Part shown: positions 32,270 to 43,739 of the stretch, piece after piece
Layout: each line of letters begins with the position of its first letter
Position numbering within the stretch: the stretch's first letter is position 1
Assembly: GCA_037176705.1 (NCBI GenBank)
Contig: CM073907.1
Span: 14,973,001-15,037,000 of the forward strand
Reading direction: 5' to 3'
DNA length: 64,000 bases
From: Molossus alvarezi
Taxonomy: Eukaryota; Chordata; Mammalia; Chiroptera; Molossidae
The notes under the pieces: generated by a model
What the model saw: only the letters and a program-made list of their open reading frames with translations
What the model was told of the DNA's origin: nothing
Databases searched by the model: none
Translations under genes and position numbers: made by a program

Positions 32270-34380
32270 TTAACATGTGAGAAATGTTGGAAAGTAAGAT
32301 TGAATTTCAAAAATTAGATAATTAATGGGCATGACAGCCTTCAAATATGTATATATTGTAACTGAGACAAAAGCTCACAGCGTACCTGTGTGGTTTGGAT
32401 GACAAAACAGTAAAAAGATGAGCTACAAAGTGATTTCTTCTGTCCTCACTTTATATAATGAGAAAACACTCTACGAATGTAATAATAATAATCATAATAA
32501 GAATAATAAAAGAGTCAGTCCAAATTTAGTACTGCTTGTGTGTAACTCAGGAGGTTGACTCTCATTTTCCTGAGACAGGTGCACTGGAAGAGTATGCAAA
32601 CTTCTGGGTTTGTCTGTTAGTGACGTTCAGTTTTATCCATGATCTGTAATAAGGAGCTTCTGTGGTAGGTAGATTGTGCACCAAAAACAAAAATAAAACT
32701 TACATTCCAAGAGGATTTTTTTTATTGGGTCAAGAGATTTGATGAGACAACAGTGGTGCTCTTGTGTCAAAATTGCATCATTCTATTTAGTGTTGCTGCC
32801 TCTTCCAGGGTAGTAGGTTTAGGCTTTATTTCTTGGGGTCAAAGTCCAAGAAACGAGCAAGAAGAGGTGAAGGAATGTCTTCAAATGGCATAGTCTATAT
32901 TGCAGACGATGGGCAGAACTGAGGCTGGATGCGTGCAGGAACATGAGCATCAGAGAGAATTCATCTGTGTCATGTTGAAAGTCAGTGAGCACAAAGGGAT
33001 CCAGAACATGATGGGGACGTCCTGAATGCCTGCTCCTTTATCCCTGAAGGTAAAGCACAGGGAGGTACTTGTGATGGATACTCGTATGCAAGAACTTAGG
33101 GAAGCAAAGATCACACATACATATTAAAACTTCATTCCAGTAGTTTCTGTGAATATATGTTTAAATCACCTAAAATTAAATTATTAGATAAATGAAAAGC
33201 AATTACCAATCAGAATGTCAGTGAGCTTTATCAAATCATAGTGACAAATAGAACAATACTTGACCTAGCCTGGATGGAAGAGTTTTTGCCAGCAGAATTC
33301 CTTCAGAATCAAACTCTTACATGTTCTCACCTTCTCCTTGTGTATAACCTGCCCTGTGCTACTGCCCATCCCAGGAGGCTGCTTCTACAGTCATGGGGAA
33401 GAGCAGCAGCACCACAGACTTGAAAACCATATCACCGAGACATCTCGCCTTCTATGCAGACACCACCATACCCCGTGGAACCTGAGGAACCTCTCTCTCC
33501 CCCAGTGTAAAAAAAAATAACGTTATATGGTTGATCCACATTTTGCTAAAGTCTATGTTAGTAAATTTACCACGGTGAAAAATTAAACCCTGAGGAAAGG
33601 GTTTCCTTAAGTCCCCTCTCCGAGGTTGTGAAATAAATGAAAATTTAAAAAAAATAATAAAATGTGAAACATTTTGAAAAAACAAAACAAAAAACAACCT
33701 CAATTGATAGTGGGTCATAATATTTACTCAGCAGGGGACAGGCCTTACGGTCTCTTTTGGGGTAAGTTGACAATTACAAACATGTCACCTCATGTGTACA
33801 TTGCAGATCATGGCACAGGCCAGCAGCACTCAGCCCTGGCCCTGTACGTGCAAACTTCCCATCAGACCTCAAGGCAGCATCGCTCTCCCCAGTCTGTTCC
33901 CAGACTGACATCATTCATTCTGTTTCACCTTGATGTAGTTCCTGTAACTTTAAACCTAAATTCTTCTCGTCCTCTTCCCCAGGTGCAGGCAGTTCTCAGA
34001 AAACTTCAGAAAGATTATCTCAGAAAACTTCAGAAAGATTATCTCACTTTGCTTTTTACCTACAACATACATTTTTTTTGCTGTTTTTTTACCTCAATGT
34101 TCATTGAAAGTATATTCTACCAGAAAACCTTGCAGTTTATTTTTCATTCAACTTTGGAACAACTGTTATTGCAGTGACACTGAGTATTCTGAACTGCTGA
34201 CTAGGCTATCTACTCAAGTTTAATTTTCTTTTAATCTTTTATACTTTTCACTGTGCTTTTTCTCAGATTAATACCTAAGTATTTTCTTTTTAATTTTTAA
34301 TGTTCACATTTCTGAAGATGTCTCCCTTCACCCCACTTTGCCACCATCACCCCCCAATAAAATAATACATGGCTGATAAA
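32270..34380. other. Unique DNA, no gene seen
   Basis: No recognisable exon or known repeat. Small features: an AAT-rich microsatellite at 32,478-32,510 and an exact tandem doubling of ctcagaaaacttcagaaagattat at about 33,996-34,043. The longest frame (33,674-34,177) has no recognised domain, begins in an A-rich repeat and contains that doubling. Confidence 0.55.
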
Positions 34381-34384
34381 CTAA

Positions 34385-34745
34385 GAGGAATTTTACCCAT
34401 TGTGACAGCATGGTGAACATGGAGAATATTATGCTAAGCCAAGTAAGCCAGTCAAAGAGAAATACTATATAATCTCTCTAATATGTGCAATGTGAAGAAT
34501 AAAGAACTGATAAACAAGTGGAACCAGAAGCATGGATACATGAAACAATCTGGCCCATGCCCAAGGGTAGGATGTGAGAAGACTGGATTGAGAAAAAAAG
34601 AAAATTTGCTAACAAATATATATGCATACCCCAGGGACAGGGACAAGAGATTGGAGAAGGTCAAGGGAGGAGTAGACAGGAGAGTAGTTGTTACACAGAC
34701 TATTGCTGTTAATTTAAGAAATGTTGATAGTTATCTTCCAATATA
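34385..34745 (+). mobile_element. Old L1 3' end
   Basis: gacagcatggtgaacatggagaatattatgctaagccaa followed by aatactatataatctc and aataaagaac matches the end of an L1 ORF2 and its 3' UTR. It is far more diverged than the other L1s here. No clear tail remains. Confidence 0.65.
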
Positions 34746-35136
34746 GACAATAGAATTTACTCCACATGGGGTTTGTATCCCAAAATTCTGGATGAACCAC
34801 TTACACAAAAGGTACTTCTTAGATACTCCTCAACTCTGAGCTGTGTATGGCCTGGATGAACCAGTTTGACCTCCTGAGATGTCCCCATTGAGAAATCTTT
34901 ATCCCTGATCTAGAAAATTCTGCTGATAAAAACATGAACATAGTAAGAATTTTCAGCCATAAATCAATCTAATGGTTGAAATGAAGACAAGGATGTGACA
35001 TTGTCAGAACTACTGGTCCAGGGGAAAGTAGGTGACATGAGGATCTGACAACATGAGCCATGGCTGACCTACATAGACTTGCCCAGGGACATCAGCAGTG
35101 GTAAGTGAAGTAGTTGCCAGCTAGAAGAGCAGAGGG
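34746..35136. other. Unique DNA downstream of the V pseudogene
   Basis: Nothing recognisable on either strand. By orientation this would be the region 3' of the lambda V segment. Confidence 0.5.
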
Positions 35137-35175
35137 AATTTTGGTTTTACTTCCTTGTGGGTTTGGAATTCTGTG
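35137..35175 (-). promoter_or_regulatory. Degenerate 23-base-spacer recombination signal
   Basis: Directly after the V exon the minus strand reads a heptamer cacagaa (35,169-35,175; consensus cacagtg, 5 of 7). Exactly 23 bases follow, then accaaaatt (35,137-35,145; consensus acaaaaacc, 6 of 9). Lambda V segments use 23-base spacers, so spacing and position fit. The changes would reduce or abolish RAG use. Confidence 0.6.
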
Positions 35176-35485
35176 TCCATCTAAGAGGCACCACCCCATA
35201 TATGACAATAATAGCCTCATCCTCAGGCTTCAGCCCCGTGATGTGCAGGACACCTGAATGAGTCAAGGCATCTTTGAATCCAGAGAAGCAGCTTGGGACC
35301 CTGGAGCTTTGGAACCTCTCTGAATCCGATGGAATCCACCAGGGATCTGGGGGAGTACTCACTGTGTTCTGCTGGTACCAACTTTCAGCAAAGTCTCCAA
35401 TGCTGAAGCCCATGCTCAAAGTGCCCTTGAACGTGCTTCTTGTTCTTGGAGATGAGCTGAGTCAGCACCTGCTGGGTGAGGAATC
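35176..35485 (-). pseudogene. IGLV: Immunoglobulin lambda variable segment pseudogene (IGLV5-like)
   Basis: On the minus strand an acceptor-like ttttcag precedes an exon of about 310 bases that opens with a leader end and QVLTQL. It then has WYQQ, SDSERFQ, VPSCFSGFKDALT, GVLHITGLKPEDEA and, in a shifted frame, YYCHIW. The order FR1, WYQQ, FR3 with the SGFKD insertion, and YYC is that of lambda V, closest in feel to the IGLV5 family with its long CDR2 and SGSKD-type FR3. Defects: a frameshift in FR1, the first conserved Cys read as Gly, Arg to Cys in FR3, and a 4-base loss before YYC. No leader exon was found. Confidence 0.87.
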
Positions 35486-35605
35486 CTGAAAACATGGGCA
35501 CTTGTCAGAAATGGGGCAAGGATAAGAAAGCACTTATTGTCAGAAATGGGGCTGCAAGGGGGTTTTTGGCAGTGAGATACCCAAGGTAAGAAAAGCATGC
35601 AGAGC

Positions 35606-35826
35606 CAATATCAGGAGGGATCAGCATATGGCAGCAGCTTCATTCAACACAGCTAATGGCTTTAATAGACTAGTGTGGGGGGATACTCGGCACCAGACCC
35701 TGCACAAGACAGTGCATGGTGCAGGTGTCCTAGGCTTTTGCTGTATCATCTTTATATAATGGTACCATGGTCTGCATCTGCGCAGCCAGTTTCTGGATCA
35801 TGTTCTAAACCATTCTCTATTCAACA
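35606..35826 (-). repeat. ERV-D LTR fragment
   Basis: Minus-strand segment following the env tail. A TATA box attatataaa is at 35,751-35,760 and a poly(A) signal attaaa at 35,661-35,666, about 85 bases apart. A possible start tgttgaatag is at 35,826 and a CA end near 35,606. The borders are tentative and U3 would be unusually short. Confidence 0.45.
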
Positions 35827-35856
35827 AGCCAGGTTTCTGGGCCCTGACACTCCACA

Positions 35857-36185
35857 CTCTAGAGGCCAGGTTGTTGGGACTTGACCCATAAAGCATTTCC
35901 CTGTGCCCAGAGCCTACAACAGCAATGCAGGCTACAGCACAGAATCATGAGACCTCCAGCAAGGCCAGCTAAACTCAGTAGGGACCATCTCCTGGAATTC
36001 CCCAACTTGGTCCACCATGGCATTAGGGGGTCTTCTTGGAGAGCTAGTATCACTGAAACTTCAGCATCGATTTCTTTCAAGGCTTTCTGTATCTGCTGCT
36101 GCTGGTCTGGGATATAAACACAGCATTCAACATGCAAAAGGGCACAATTTCCTCCTTGTACCACAGTCTTGCAGTCTAAGGCCAT
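35857..36185 (-). pseudogene. env: ERV-D env transmembrane C-terminal part, open but truncated
   Basis: A 108-codon open frame. It begins at a Leu-Asp/Gln-Gly-Gly segment leading into C-X6-CC (CALLHVECC), the disulfide motif of gammaretroviral-type TM. VYIPDQQQQIQKAL, an amphipathic helix and a hydrophobic anchor of about 23 residues (LLSLAGLAGGLMILCC) follow, then a short Cys-rich tail. All upstream env is missing: L1-E abuts at 36,185. The initial Met is by chance. It has no stop or frameshift over this stretch. Confidence 0.85.
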
Positions 36186-36738
36186 CCAGTGATCCCACTT
36201 CTAGGAATATACCCTAAGAAACCTGAAACACCAATTAGAAAGAATATATGTACCCCTATGTTCATAACAGCACTATTTGCAATAGCTAACATCTGGAAAC
36301 AATTTAAGTGTCCATAAGTAGATGAGTGGATTACAAACCTCTGGTACATATACACAATGGAGTACTATGCAGCTGTAAGAAAGATCTCTTATCCTTTGAG
36401 ATGGCATGGAAGGACCTGGAGAATATTATGCTAAGCAAAACAAGCCAAGCAGAGAAAAACAAATATCACATGATCTCACTTATTTGTGGAACATAATAAA
36501 CTAAAAAATCTGCTGAACAAAATTAACCCAGAGACATAAAGGTAGGGTACAGATTGACAAGCCTCAGAGGTGGGGAGTTTGAAGGGGAGAGATAAACTAC
36601 AGAGCTTACATGTATGTATGCGTGACCAATGAACATAGACAACAAAGCTAGGGAGAAGGAGAGGAGAATGTCAATGGGGGAAAACAAGAAACATCTTTAA
36701 CAAAAACAAATAAATAAATAAATAAATATTTTAATTAA
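36186..36738 (+). mobile_element. L1-E, 5'-truncated L1
   Basis: Starts at ccagtgatcccacttctagg in the last ~350 bases of ORF2, passes the ORF2 end near 36,495 and the 3' UTR, and ends in aaataaataaataaat. It interrupts the ERV-D env sequence. No duplication was found. Confidence 0.9.
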
Positions 36739-36779
36739 AAACATTTAATATTTTACTAGTTTTGTAATTGATATTTTTA

Positions 36780-39115
36780 TTAATTAATTTATGTTTTTAC
36801 AAATTTTTATTTTTCCTTCCACTGACTCCATCCTAACAATCCTCACAGCCCCTCACTGCATTGTTGTCTATGTCCTTTGGTTATGTGTATATGCATATAA
36901 ATTCTTTAGTTTATCACTTTCCTCCTTCCATCCCCCTCTTCTGAAGTTCATCAGTCTTAACCCTACTTCTATGTCTCTGGGTCTATTTTGTTCATCTGCT
37001 TATTTTGTACATTATATTCCACAAATAAGTGAGATCATGTGGTATTTGTCTTTCTTTGATTGGCTTATTTTGCTTATGATAATACTCTCCAGGTCCCTTT
37101 ATGTCATCTCACAGGATAAGAGATCTTTATTTCTTACAGCTTTATAGTAGTCTTTTGTGGGTATATACCACAGTTTTTTATCTACTGATGGACACTTGGG
37201 GTGTTTTCAGATCTTAGCTATTGTAAATAGTGCTGCTATGAACATAGGGGCACACATATTCTTTCTGATTGGTGTTTTAGGCTCCTCTGAATATATTTCT
37301 AGAAGTGGAATCTCTGGGTCAAATGGCAGTTCCATTTATATATTTTGAGGAAACACCATATTGTTTTCCAAAGCAGCTGCTTCACTCTGAATCCCCACCA
37401 GCAGTGTACTTTTTCCCACATCCTCATCAGCACTTGTTTGAAGAATTTTTGCTGGCAGCCATTCTATCAGGTGTGAGGTAATATCTAATAGTTATTTTAA
37501 TTTGCATCTGTCTGTTGATTAGTGATTGTTAGCATTATGTTGTATGTTTCTTGGCCATTTGTATGTCTTGTTTGGAGAACCATCTATTCATATCCTCTGC
37601 CCATTTTTTATTAGATTATTTGTCTTTCTATTGTTGAGTTGTATGAGTACTTTATATATTTTGATATTAACCCCTTTTTGCTGTATTCTTGGCAAATGTT
37701 CTCCCCAAGAGTGGGTTCCCTTTTTATTTTGATGCTGGTTTCCTTTGCCATTCAGAAGCTTTTTAGTTTGATGTAGCACCATTTTTTCCCTCTGTTTTTC
37801 TTTCCCTAGATGAACAGTGAGTGAAAATTTTTTTCTATTCATAATAACGGTTTATGCTTTTATTTATTTGCATCATCTTCATTTTTTTTTCAGTATCTTA
37901 TAATTTTCTGAGTACACGTATTTTACATCCTTGGTTATATTTATTTGTAGGTATTTTATTTTGTTGATGCAATTGTGAAATGAGTTTGTTTTTTTAGCTT
38001 CCCCTCTGATAGTTCATGATTGATGTATAACAATAAAACTGGTTCCTGGGTATCCATTTTGTAATGTGCTACTGCATTAAGTTCTTTTATCAGTTTCAGT
38101 GGGTATTTGGTGAAATCCTTTGAGTTCTTTACATACAGTATTATGTCATCTGCAAATAATAACAGTTTTACTTCTTCCTTTCTAATATGAATGCTTGTTA
38201 TTTATTCTTTTTATTTAATTGATGTGGCTACAACTTTAGTCCTATGTTGAACAAGAGTGGTAAAAGCAGCCATCTCTGTCTTGTTCCTGATTTTCAGATA
38301 AATACTTCTACTTTGTTTCCCATTGAGTATAATATTGGCTGTGTGTATGTCATATATGCCTTTATTATCTTGAGGTATGTTCCCTCTATTCTCACTTTTT
38401 TGAGAGGTTTTTTTTTCATTAATGAGTGCTAGATATTGTTAAATGAATTCCTGCATGCATTCATATGATCATGTAATTTTTATGTTTATATTATGTATCA
38501 CATTTACTGATATTGAAATATTGTACCAAACTTGCATTCCCAGAATAAATCTCACTTGATCACAGGGTATGATCTTTTTAATAAATTTCTGAATCCAGTT
38601 TTTTGATATTTTATATGCATGTTCATCAAAAATATTAGCCCATAATTTTCTTTATTTCTAGTATCTTTATCTGATTTTAGAATTAGGATAATGCTGATAT
38701 CATAAAATGTGCTTGGCATTATTCACTTGTCTTTAATTTTTTTTTTAATAATTTGAGAAGGACAGGTACTAGTGTTTAAATGTTTGATAAATTTTACCTG
38801 TGAGACCATCCAGTGCAGGATTCTGTTGTTGGAAGTTTTTTTGTTTGTTTCATAACTGTTTCAATTTTATTAGTACTAACCAGTCTATTTAGATTTTCTG
38901 CTTTTTCTTGATGAGTTTTGGAAGATTGCATGCTTCTAGGAATGTATCCATTTTGTTCAGGTTGTTCAATTTGCCAGCCTACATTTGTTTGTAATATTTT
39001 CTCACAACCCTTTGTATTATTGTGCAGTTGATTGTTACTTCTCCTCTTTCATTTCTGATTTTATTTATTTGAATACTTTTTTTTTTCTTGATAAGTCTGG
39101 ATAATGGTTACTGTC
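36780..39115 (-). mobile_element. L1-F, 5'-truncated minus-strand L1
   Basis: Read on the minus strand it covers RT (FADD codons at 38,145-38,156), the C-terminal region, the 3' UTR (36,800-37,000) and a tail near 36,780. It is old, with many stops. It lies tail to tail with L1-E, separated by about 40 AT-rich bases. Confidence 0.88.
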
Positions 39116-39149
39116 AATCTTGCCTATCATTTTTTTAAGTTAATATATA

Positions 39150-39360
39150 TTTTATTTAATCTAATATATCCGAAATATTGTTATTGTGCTCTACAACATA
39201 AAAATTATTAATACAATGTTTTACATTGGTTTTTGAACCAATTCTTCAAAATTCGGTGTGCATTTTACACTTATAGCATGTCTCAGTGCAGACTAACCAC
39301 ATTTGAATTGCCAGTGGCCTTTGGCTACCACGTTGGACACCTGCTCTAACCAATGCCCTG
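39150..39360. mobile_element. DNA-transposon-like remnant (hAT-Charlie/MER5 type)
   Basis: ggtgtgcattttacacttatagcatgtctcagtgcagactaaccacatttgaattgcc and gtggctaccacgttggacac resemble the mammalian MER5-type nonautonomous hAT element (phrases such as agtggctaccatattggaca). Terminal repeats were not resolved, so the family call is tentative. Confidence 0.45.
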
Positions 39361-39870
39361 ATATTTGTTTCCACCCTCACATTCACCTCATGTTTCTTTT
39401 ACGGTTGGCGCAGGAAGCACACAGCACCTCTCTACCAAAGTCAGAGCTGCTCATTCTCAACATTCTACATGTTGAGCATGCAGAAAAGGGGATGAACAAA
39501 AACTTAAAGAAATCAGTCTCTTCCTAAAATAATCTGTATTGGGTCAATCATTTCCCTCTTTCCCTTTTGTATTCTAATACATTTGGAAGATTTTTCTTTG
39601 TTTTAATTTTTTAATAACTACTCTTACATTTTTAAGATCCATAAAGGTTGTAGTAAAAACTGAAGTTAGAATATTTCTTTAATATTAATTTTAATTAACA
39701 TTAATAGATTTTAGCAATCATATATATTTACAGAAAAATACATCAATTTCTTAACTCATTTATTGCATCTTATGAAACCTGTGCTGTTAGGAAAATGTAA
39801 AATTACAGGTTAATTTCTTTCATAAACAGATAAAAACAAAACCTAAACCATGTATTAGCAAGAACAAATT
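39361..39870. other. Unique AT-rich DNA, no gene seen
   Basis: No recognisable coding or repeat sequence. A 74-codon frame at 39,303-39,527 has no recognised features. Confidence 0.5.
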
Positions 39871-39872
39871 CA

Positions 39873-40045
39873 GGCCTGGTCAGTGTTGTTCAGTGGTTGA
39901 CCATCATCCCATGCACCAAAAGGTTGCTGGTTCAATTCCCAGTCAAAGCACATGCCCGGCTCCATCCCCAGTGGGGGCGTCCAGGATGCAGCCAATTGAT
40001 GTTTCCTTTCTGGCCTCCTCAGTCTCCTTTATGACCTCCTGTTTT
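39873..40045 (+). mobile_element. Old tRNA-derived SINE
   Basis: Head ggcctggtcagtgttgttcagtgg, then ggttgctggttcaattccc (B box) and gcacatgcc, and the cagccaattgatgtttc zone. It is an older subfamily than the ccctggccgg copies. The tail merges with tttatttta repeats at 40,047-40,075. Confidence 0.8.
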
Positions 40046-40138
40046 GTGCATTCTTTTTATTTTATTTTATTTTAACGTTTACTATGCTAGAATGCGCACA
40101 GTACTGACCATGAACATCCTTCATTAAGTAATTACAGA

Positions 40139-42264
40139 ATTTTTTTTAAATTTTTATTGTTGAATGTATTACAAATATTCTTCATTTGTCCCCCATTGAC
40201 CCCTCCTCCCCACTCCTGCCCCTTCCTGCCTTTTCTAACACTGTTGTCTGTGTCCATTGGTTACATATAAGTTTTTTGGTTTATTTCCCCCCCCCCAACT
40301 CCCTTTCCTCTGATGTTTGTCAGTCTAGCAACCAATTTGTATTTCTTAATCCCTTCACCTTTTTCACCCATTTTCCCAACTCCCCTTCCATCTGGCACCA
40401 AAAAAATGTTCTCTGTATCTATGAGAATGTTTCTGTTCTGCTTGTTCATTTTGTTTGTAGACTCAATTGCCGAGATATATGTATTCATTGCCTTTTTGTT
40501 TTTTCATATATTTTATCTTTTTCTTCAAAAAGACACTTCAACATTTCACATAATAACAGTTTGGTGGTGATGAACTCCTTTAACCTTTTCTTGTCTGAGA
40601 AAGTCTTTATATGGCCCTTGATTCTAAATGACAGCTTTGCAGGATAGAGTAATCTTGGTTGTAGGTTCTTGCTTTTCATCACTCTGAATTTCTCTTGCCA
40701 CTCCCTTCTGGCCTGCAAAGTTTCTTTTGAGAAATCAGCTGACAATCTAATGGGAACTCCCTTGTAGGTAACTAACTGCTTTTCTCTTGCTGCTTTTAAG
40801 ATTCTCTCTTTGTCTTGAACCTTTTGCATTTTGATGATGATGTGTCTTGGTGTGGACCTCTTGGGGTTCATCTTGCTTGGGCCTCTCTGTACTTCCTGGA
40901 CTTGTATGACTGTTTCCTTCACCAAGTTAGGGAATTTTTCTGCCATTGTTGTTTCAAATAGATTTTTGTTATTTTGATCGCTCTCTTCTTTTTCTGGTAC
41001 CCCCAAACATGAACGTTGGCACGCTTGAGGTTGTCCCAGAGGCTCCTTATGCTCTCCTCATTTTTTTGGATTATTTTTTCTTTTTGCTGTTCTGATTGGG
41101 TGTTTTTTTGCTTCCTTATGTTCCAAATCGATGGTTTGCTTTTTGGCTTTACATACCCTACTATTGAATCTGTGTAAATTATTCTTTATTTTAGTTATGC
41201 CTCCTTCATTTCTGACTGTGCATCCATCATTTCTGATTGGTCAATTTTATGCTCTTGAGGCCCTCACTAAGTTCACTGAGGTTCTCACTAAGTTCATTGA
41301 GCATCCTTATAAGCAGTACTGTGAACTCAGCATCCATTAGGTTGCTTATCTACATTTCGCTTAGTTCTTTTCCTGGGGTTTTGTTCTGTTCTTTTATTTG
41401 GGACCTATTTCTTTGTTACTTCATTTTGGCTGCCTCCCTGTGTTTGTTTCTATGTATTACTTAATGAGAGGTATGGGGCTAGCTGAGACCAGATGCTGCT
41501 TATTTGAAGGAATTTAGGAAAACCTGAAGCAGGGTCCAAGACAGGCCAATCCTATGATCAAGCAAATGGCAACAGCTCAGGTGGGCCTGAAAGTTGGGTG
41601 GGGCGGGGCCTCAGGGAAATGCCAGGGCAGGGCAACCAGTCAAGTGCTGGAGTTCCAGATATGGCAACTGTCTGCCGCCTCAGGGCAGGGGTCATTAAAG
41701 AAACAAAGGCCTCTGACAGCACATTTGTCCCAGAGAAAGCCCCCTCTCCAGCCCTTGCTCCAATGCCAAACTGCTCAGTTCTTTTCTGTATGCCTCTGAT
41801 GCACCTTGAGCTGCCTCCCCCAAGCCCAGAGGGAGAGAGTCCAATAAGTCTGTGCACAGGCCCTTTAAGAGGAGCTGCCTGGGGCTCCAGCCGACTCAGC
41901 CTCTCTGAGCCTCAGTTCCCACTGGTTGTTCCAGCCAGAAGTTATGGGGATTATTTTCCTGGCACTGGAACCCTGAGCAGGGCACCTGGTGTGGGAGGAG
42001 GAGCCCTCAGGGAGGATCTTCCCAGCCTAGGTGTCCTCCTGATTTTTATCTGCCACACGTGGTGTGGAACCAGCCTGTTTGCCTCCATCTCTTTTACCAG
42101 TCTTGATGTGGCTGCTTATTTAATTCTGTAGTGTTGGACTTCCATTCAGCTTGATTTCAGGCAGTTTTGAATGGTGGTTGTTTTGTAGTTTAGTTGTGAC
42201 TTTTATTGGTTGTTGGGGGACACGATGCCATGTTTACCTACCTGCCATCTTGACCAGAAGTCCA
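40139..42264 (-). mobile_element. HAL1-2: longer half-L1 copy
   Basis: Minus-strand element of about 2.1 kb: start tggacttctggtcaagatgg, a roughly 750-base 5' UTR, ORF1 (to 40,485), a G-rich 3' UTR and an A-rich tail. It is flanked by taattacaga (40,129-40,138 and 42,265-42,274). As in HAL1-1, ORF1 is followed by 3' UTR with no ORF2. Compared with HAL1-1 it has about 650 extra bases in the 5' UTR (about 41,495-42,150). Confidence 0.88.
40485..41430 (-). pseudogene. HAL1-2 ORF1
   Basis: The last 173 residues (41,006-40,485) are open and cover the RRM-like and C-terminal RNA-binding domains. Landmarks are TPRHIIIKMQKVQDKERILKA, RLSADFSKETLQARREWQ and LYPAKLSFR. The N-terminal coiled-coil part (about 41,430-41,010) is present in other frames with several breaks. 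The C-terminal piece is less damaged than in HAL1-1. It probably starts near 41,400. Confidence 0.83.
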
Positions 42265-42274
42265 TAATTACAGA

Positions 42275-43550
42275 TCTTGAGATGTGTGTGGGGGTGGATG
42301 ACTTTCAACATTTTCCTATTAATTATGGTATTTGATGGAATTTTTGTCATTGTATGGGATCAAATTTAGGAAGTTCTCTTAATTCACTTTAAGTTTTTCT
42401 TCTGAAAGAAAAATTAAATTTTAGCAGATACTGTCTCTAGTTATTGAGATAATCATCTGTCATTTTTATTCTGTTATTGGACTACATTGACTTGTTTCAA
42501 TATTTAAATCTAATGCAAATTTCTGAAATAAGCCACTATTATTTTTTATGTGCAATACTAAATTTTTGTTTCTTTGTTGTTTTAAATATCTCTTTAATTG
42601 ATTTTAGAGAGAGAAGAAGGGAGAAGAAGAGAGAGATAGAAACACCCATGAGAGAGAAAAATCTTGCTTATCTTTTAAAATAACCAGCTCTGGGTTTCAT
42701 CGATCTATTGAATTATATAGTCGCAACTTCATTTATTTCTGCTTTGGTTTTTATTATTTTTTTTCTTTTACTCATTTTGAGCTTTGTATGTTCTCCCTTT
42801 TCTATTTTATTTCAATCAAAATTATATTATTTGTTTCAATTGTTTTTGTTTCTTGAAGTAGGCATCTAATTTTATTAATTTTCCTCATAGGACTGCTTTT
42901 GCTGTATCCCATAAATTTGGGGTTTTTGTTTTCTTATTGTCATATGTTTCTAGGTATCTTTTAATTGTTTTTTTTAAATCTCTTTGTTAACCCATCCATC
43001 GTTTAGTAGCATATTATTTAGCTTCTGTGACCTTGTGTGTTTTGTAATTTTCATTTGGTTTTGTTTTAGTGCTATAAGTAATCATTATTGTTGTAAATTG
43101 TGTATAACACAAAATTTATCACTTTTACCACATTTACGTATACAATTCAGTAGCATTAAGTACATTGCCATGTGACATTATCACCACCATCCATCTCCAG
43201 AACATCTTTTATTTTTTGCTTCTTATTGTTTTTTCATAAATTTTTATTAAATATATTATGACTGTGGTTCATAAAATTAATTATTTTCAGGTATATGCTG
43301 TTTTATAATACAGCACCTGCGTGCCAGTTTATTTCTTTTGATTGGTTTCTAGTTTTATACCATTATGGTCAGAAAATATATTTGATATAATTACAATCTT
43401 CTTAAATGTACTGACACTTATTTTGTGTCCTAATATGTGGTCCATCTTTAAAAATGTCCCATTGGCACTTGAAAAAAAATGCATATTCTGCTGCTTTAGT
43501 ATAAAAAGCCATTTTATCAGTGTACCATATACCAAAATGTTGTGGATTTA
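42275..43550 (-). mobile_element. Old L1 fragments on the minus strand
   Basis: Segments such as aataaccagctctgggtttcatcgatctattg and gctgtatcccataaatttgg (42,670-43,020), and the block 43,320-43,520, match complementary strands of old L1 ORF2. A piece at about 43,060-43,200 (acaattcagtagcattaagtacattgcc...) resembles another old L1 3' region. The borders and order are unclear. A minus-strand SINE scrap lies within. Confidence 0.6.
42590..42665 (-). mobile_element. SINE fragment
   Basis: ttgattttagagagagaagaagggagaagaagagagagatagaaac matches the GA-rich middle and tail of the older bat SINE at 8725. The tRNA-like head is absent. Confidence 0.6.
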
Positions 43551-43554
43551 ATTT

Positions 43555-43735
43555 CTGATCAGGGCACACATCTAGGTTGTGGGTTCAACCCCAAGTCAGG
43601 ACACATGTGGAAGACAACCGATCAATGTTTCTGTCTGACATTAGTTTATGTCTGACATTCAGAGGTTTTATAACTGTTTCAAATCAATACATATATCCTC
43701 AGGTGAAAATTAAAAAAACAAAACAAAACAAAACA
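43555..43735 (+). mobile_element. SINE, 5'-truncated
   Basis: Begins at gatcagggcacacatctagg and has the B-box region gtgggttcaaccccaag, then gacaaccgatcaatgtttctg and an A-rich end. The A-box half is missing. Confidence 0.7.
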
Positions 43736-43739
43736 CATG

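Noticed and set aside
33674..34177. 167-codon plus-strand frame as a candidate host gene
   Set aside because: It begins in an A-rich stretch, contains an exact 24-base tandem doubling, and has no recognised domain or splice signals.
35416..35598. Leader exon for the lambda V pseudogene
   Set aside because: I looked for a short hydrophobic signal peptide with a donor site on the minus strand. I found only a weak donor-like ggtatctcac near 35,580 and no convincing leader.
41554..42131. 177-codon plus-strand frame and its minus-strand partners
   Set aside because: It lies in the extra 5' UTR block of HAL1-2, antisense to the element. No domain, and stop-poor because of GC content.
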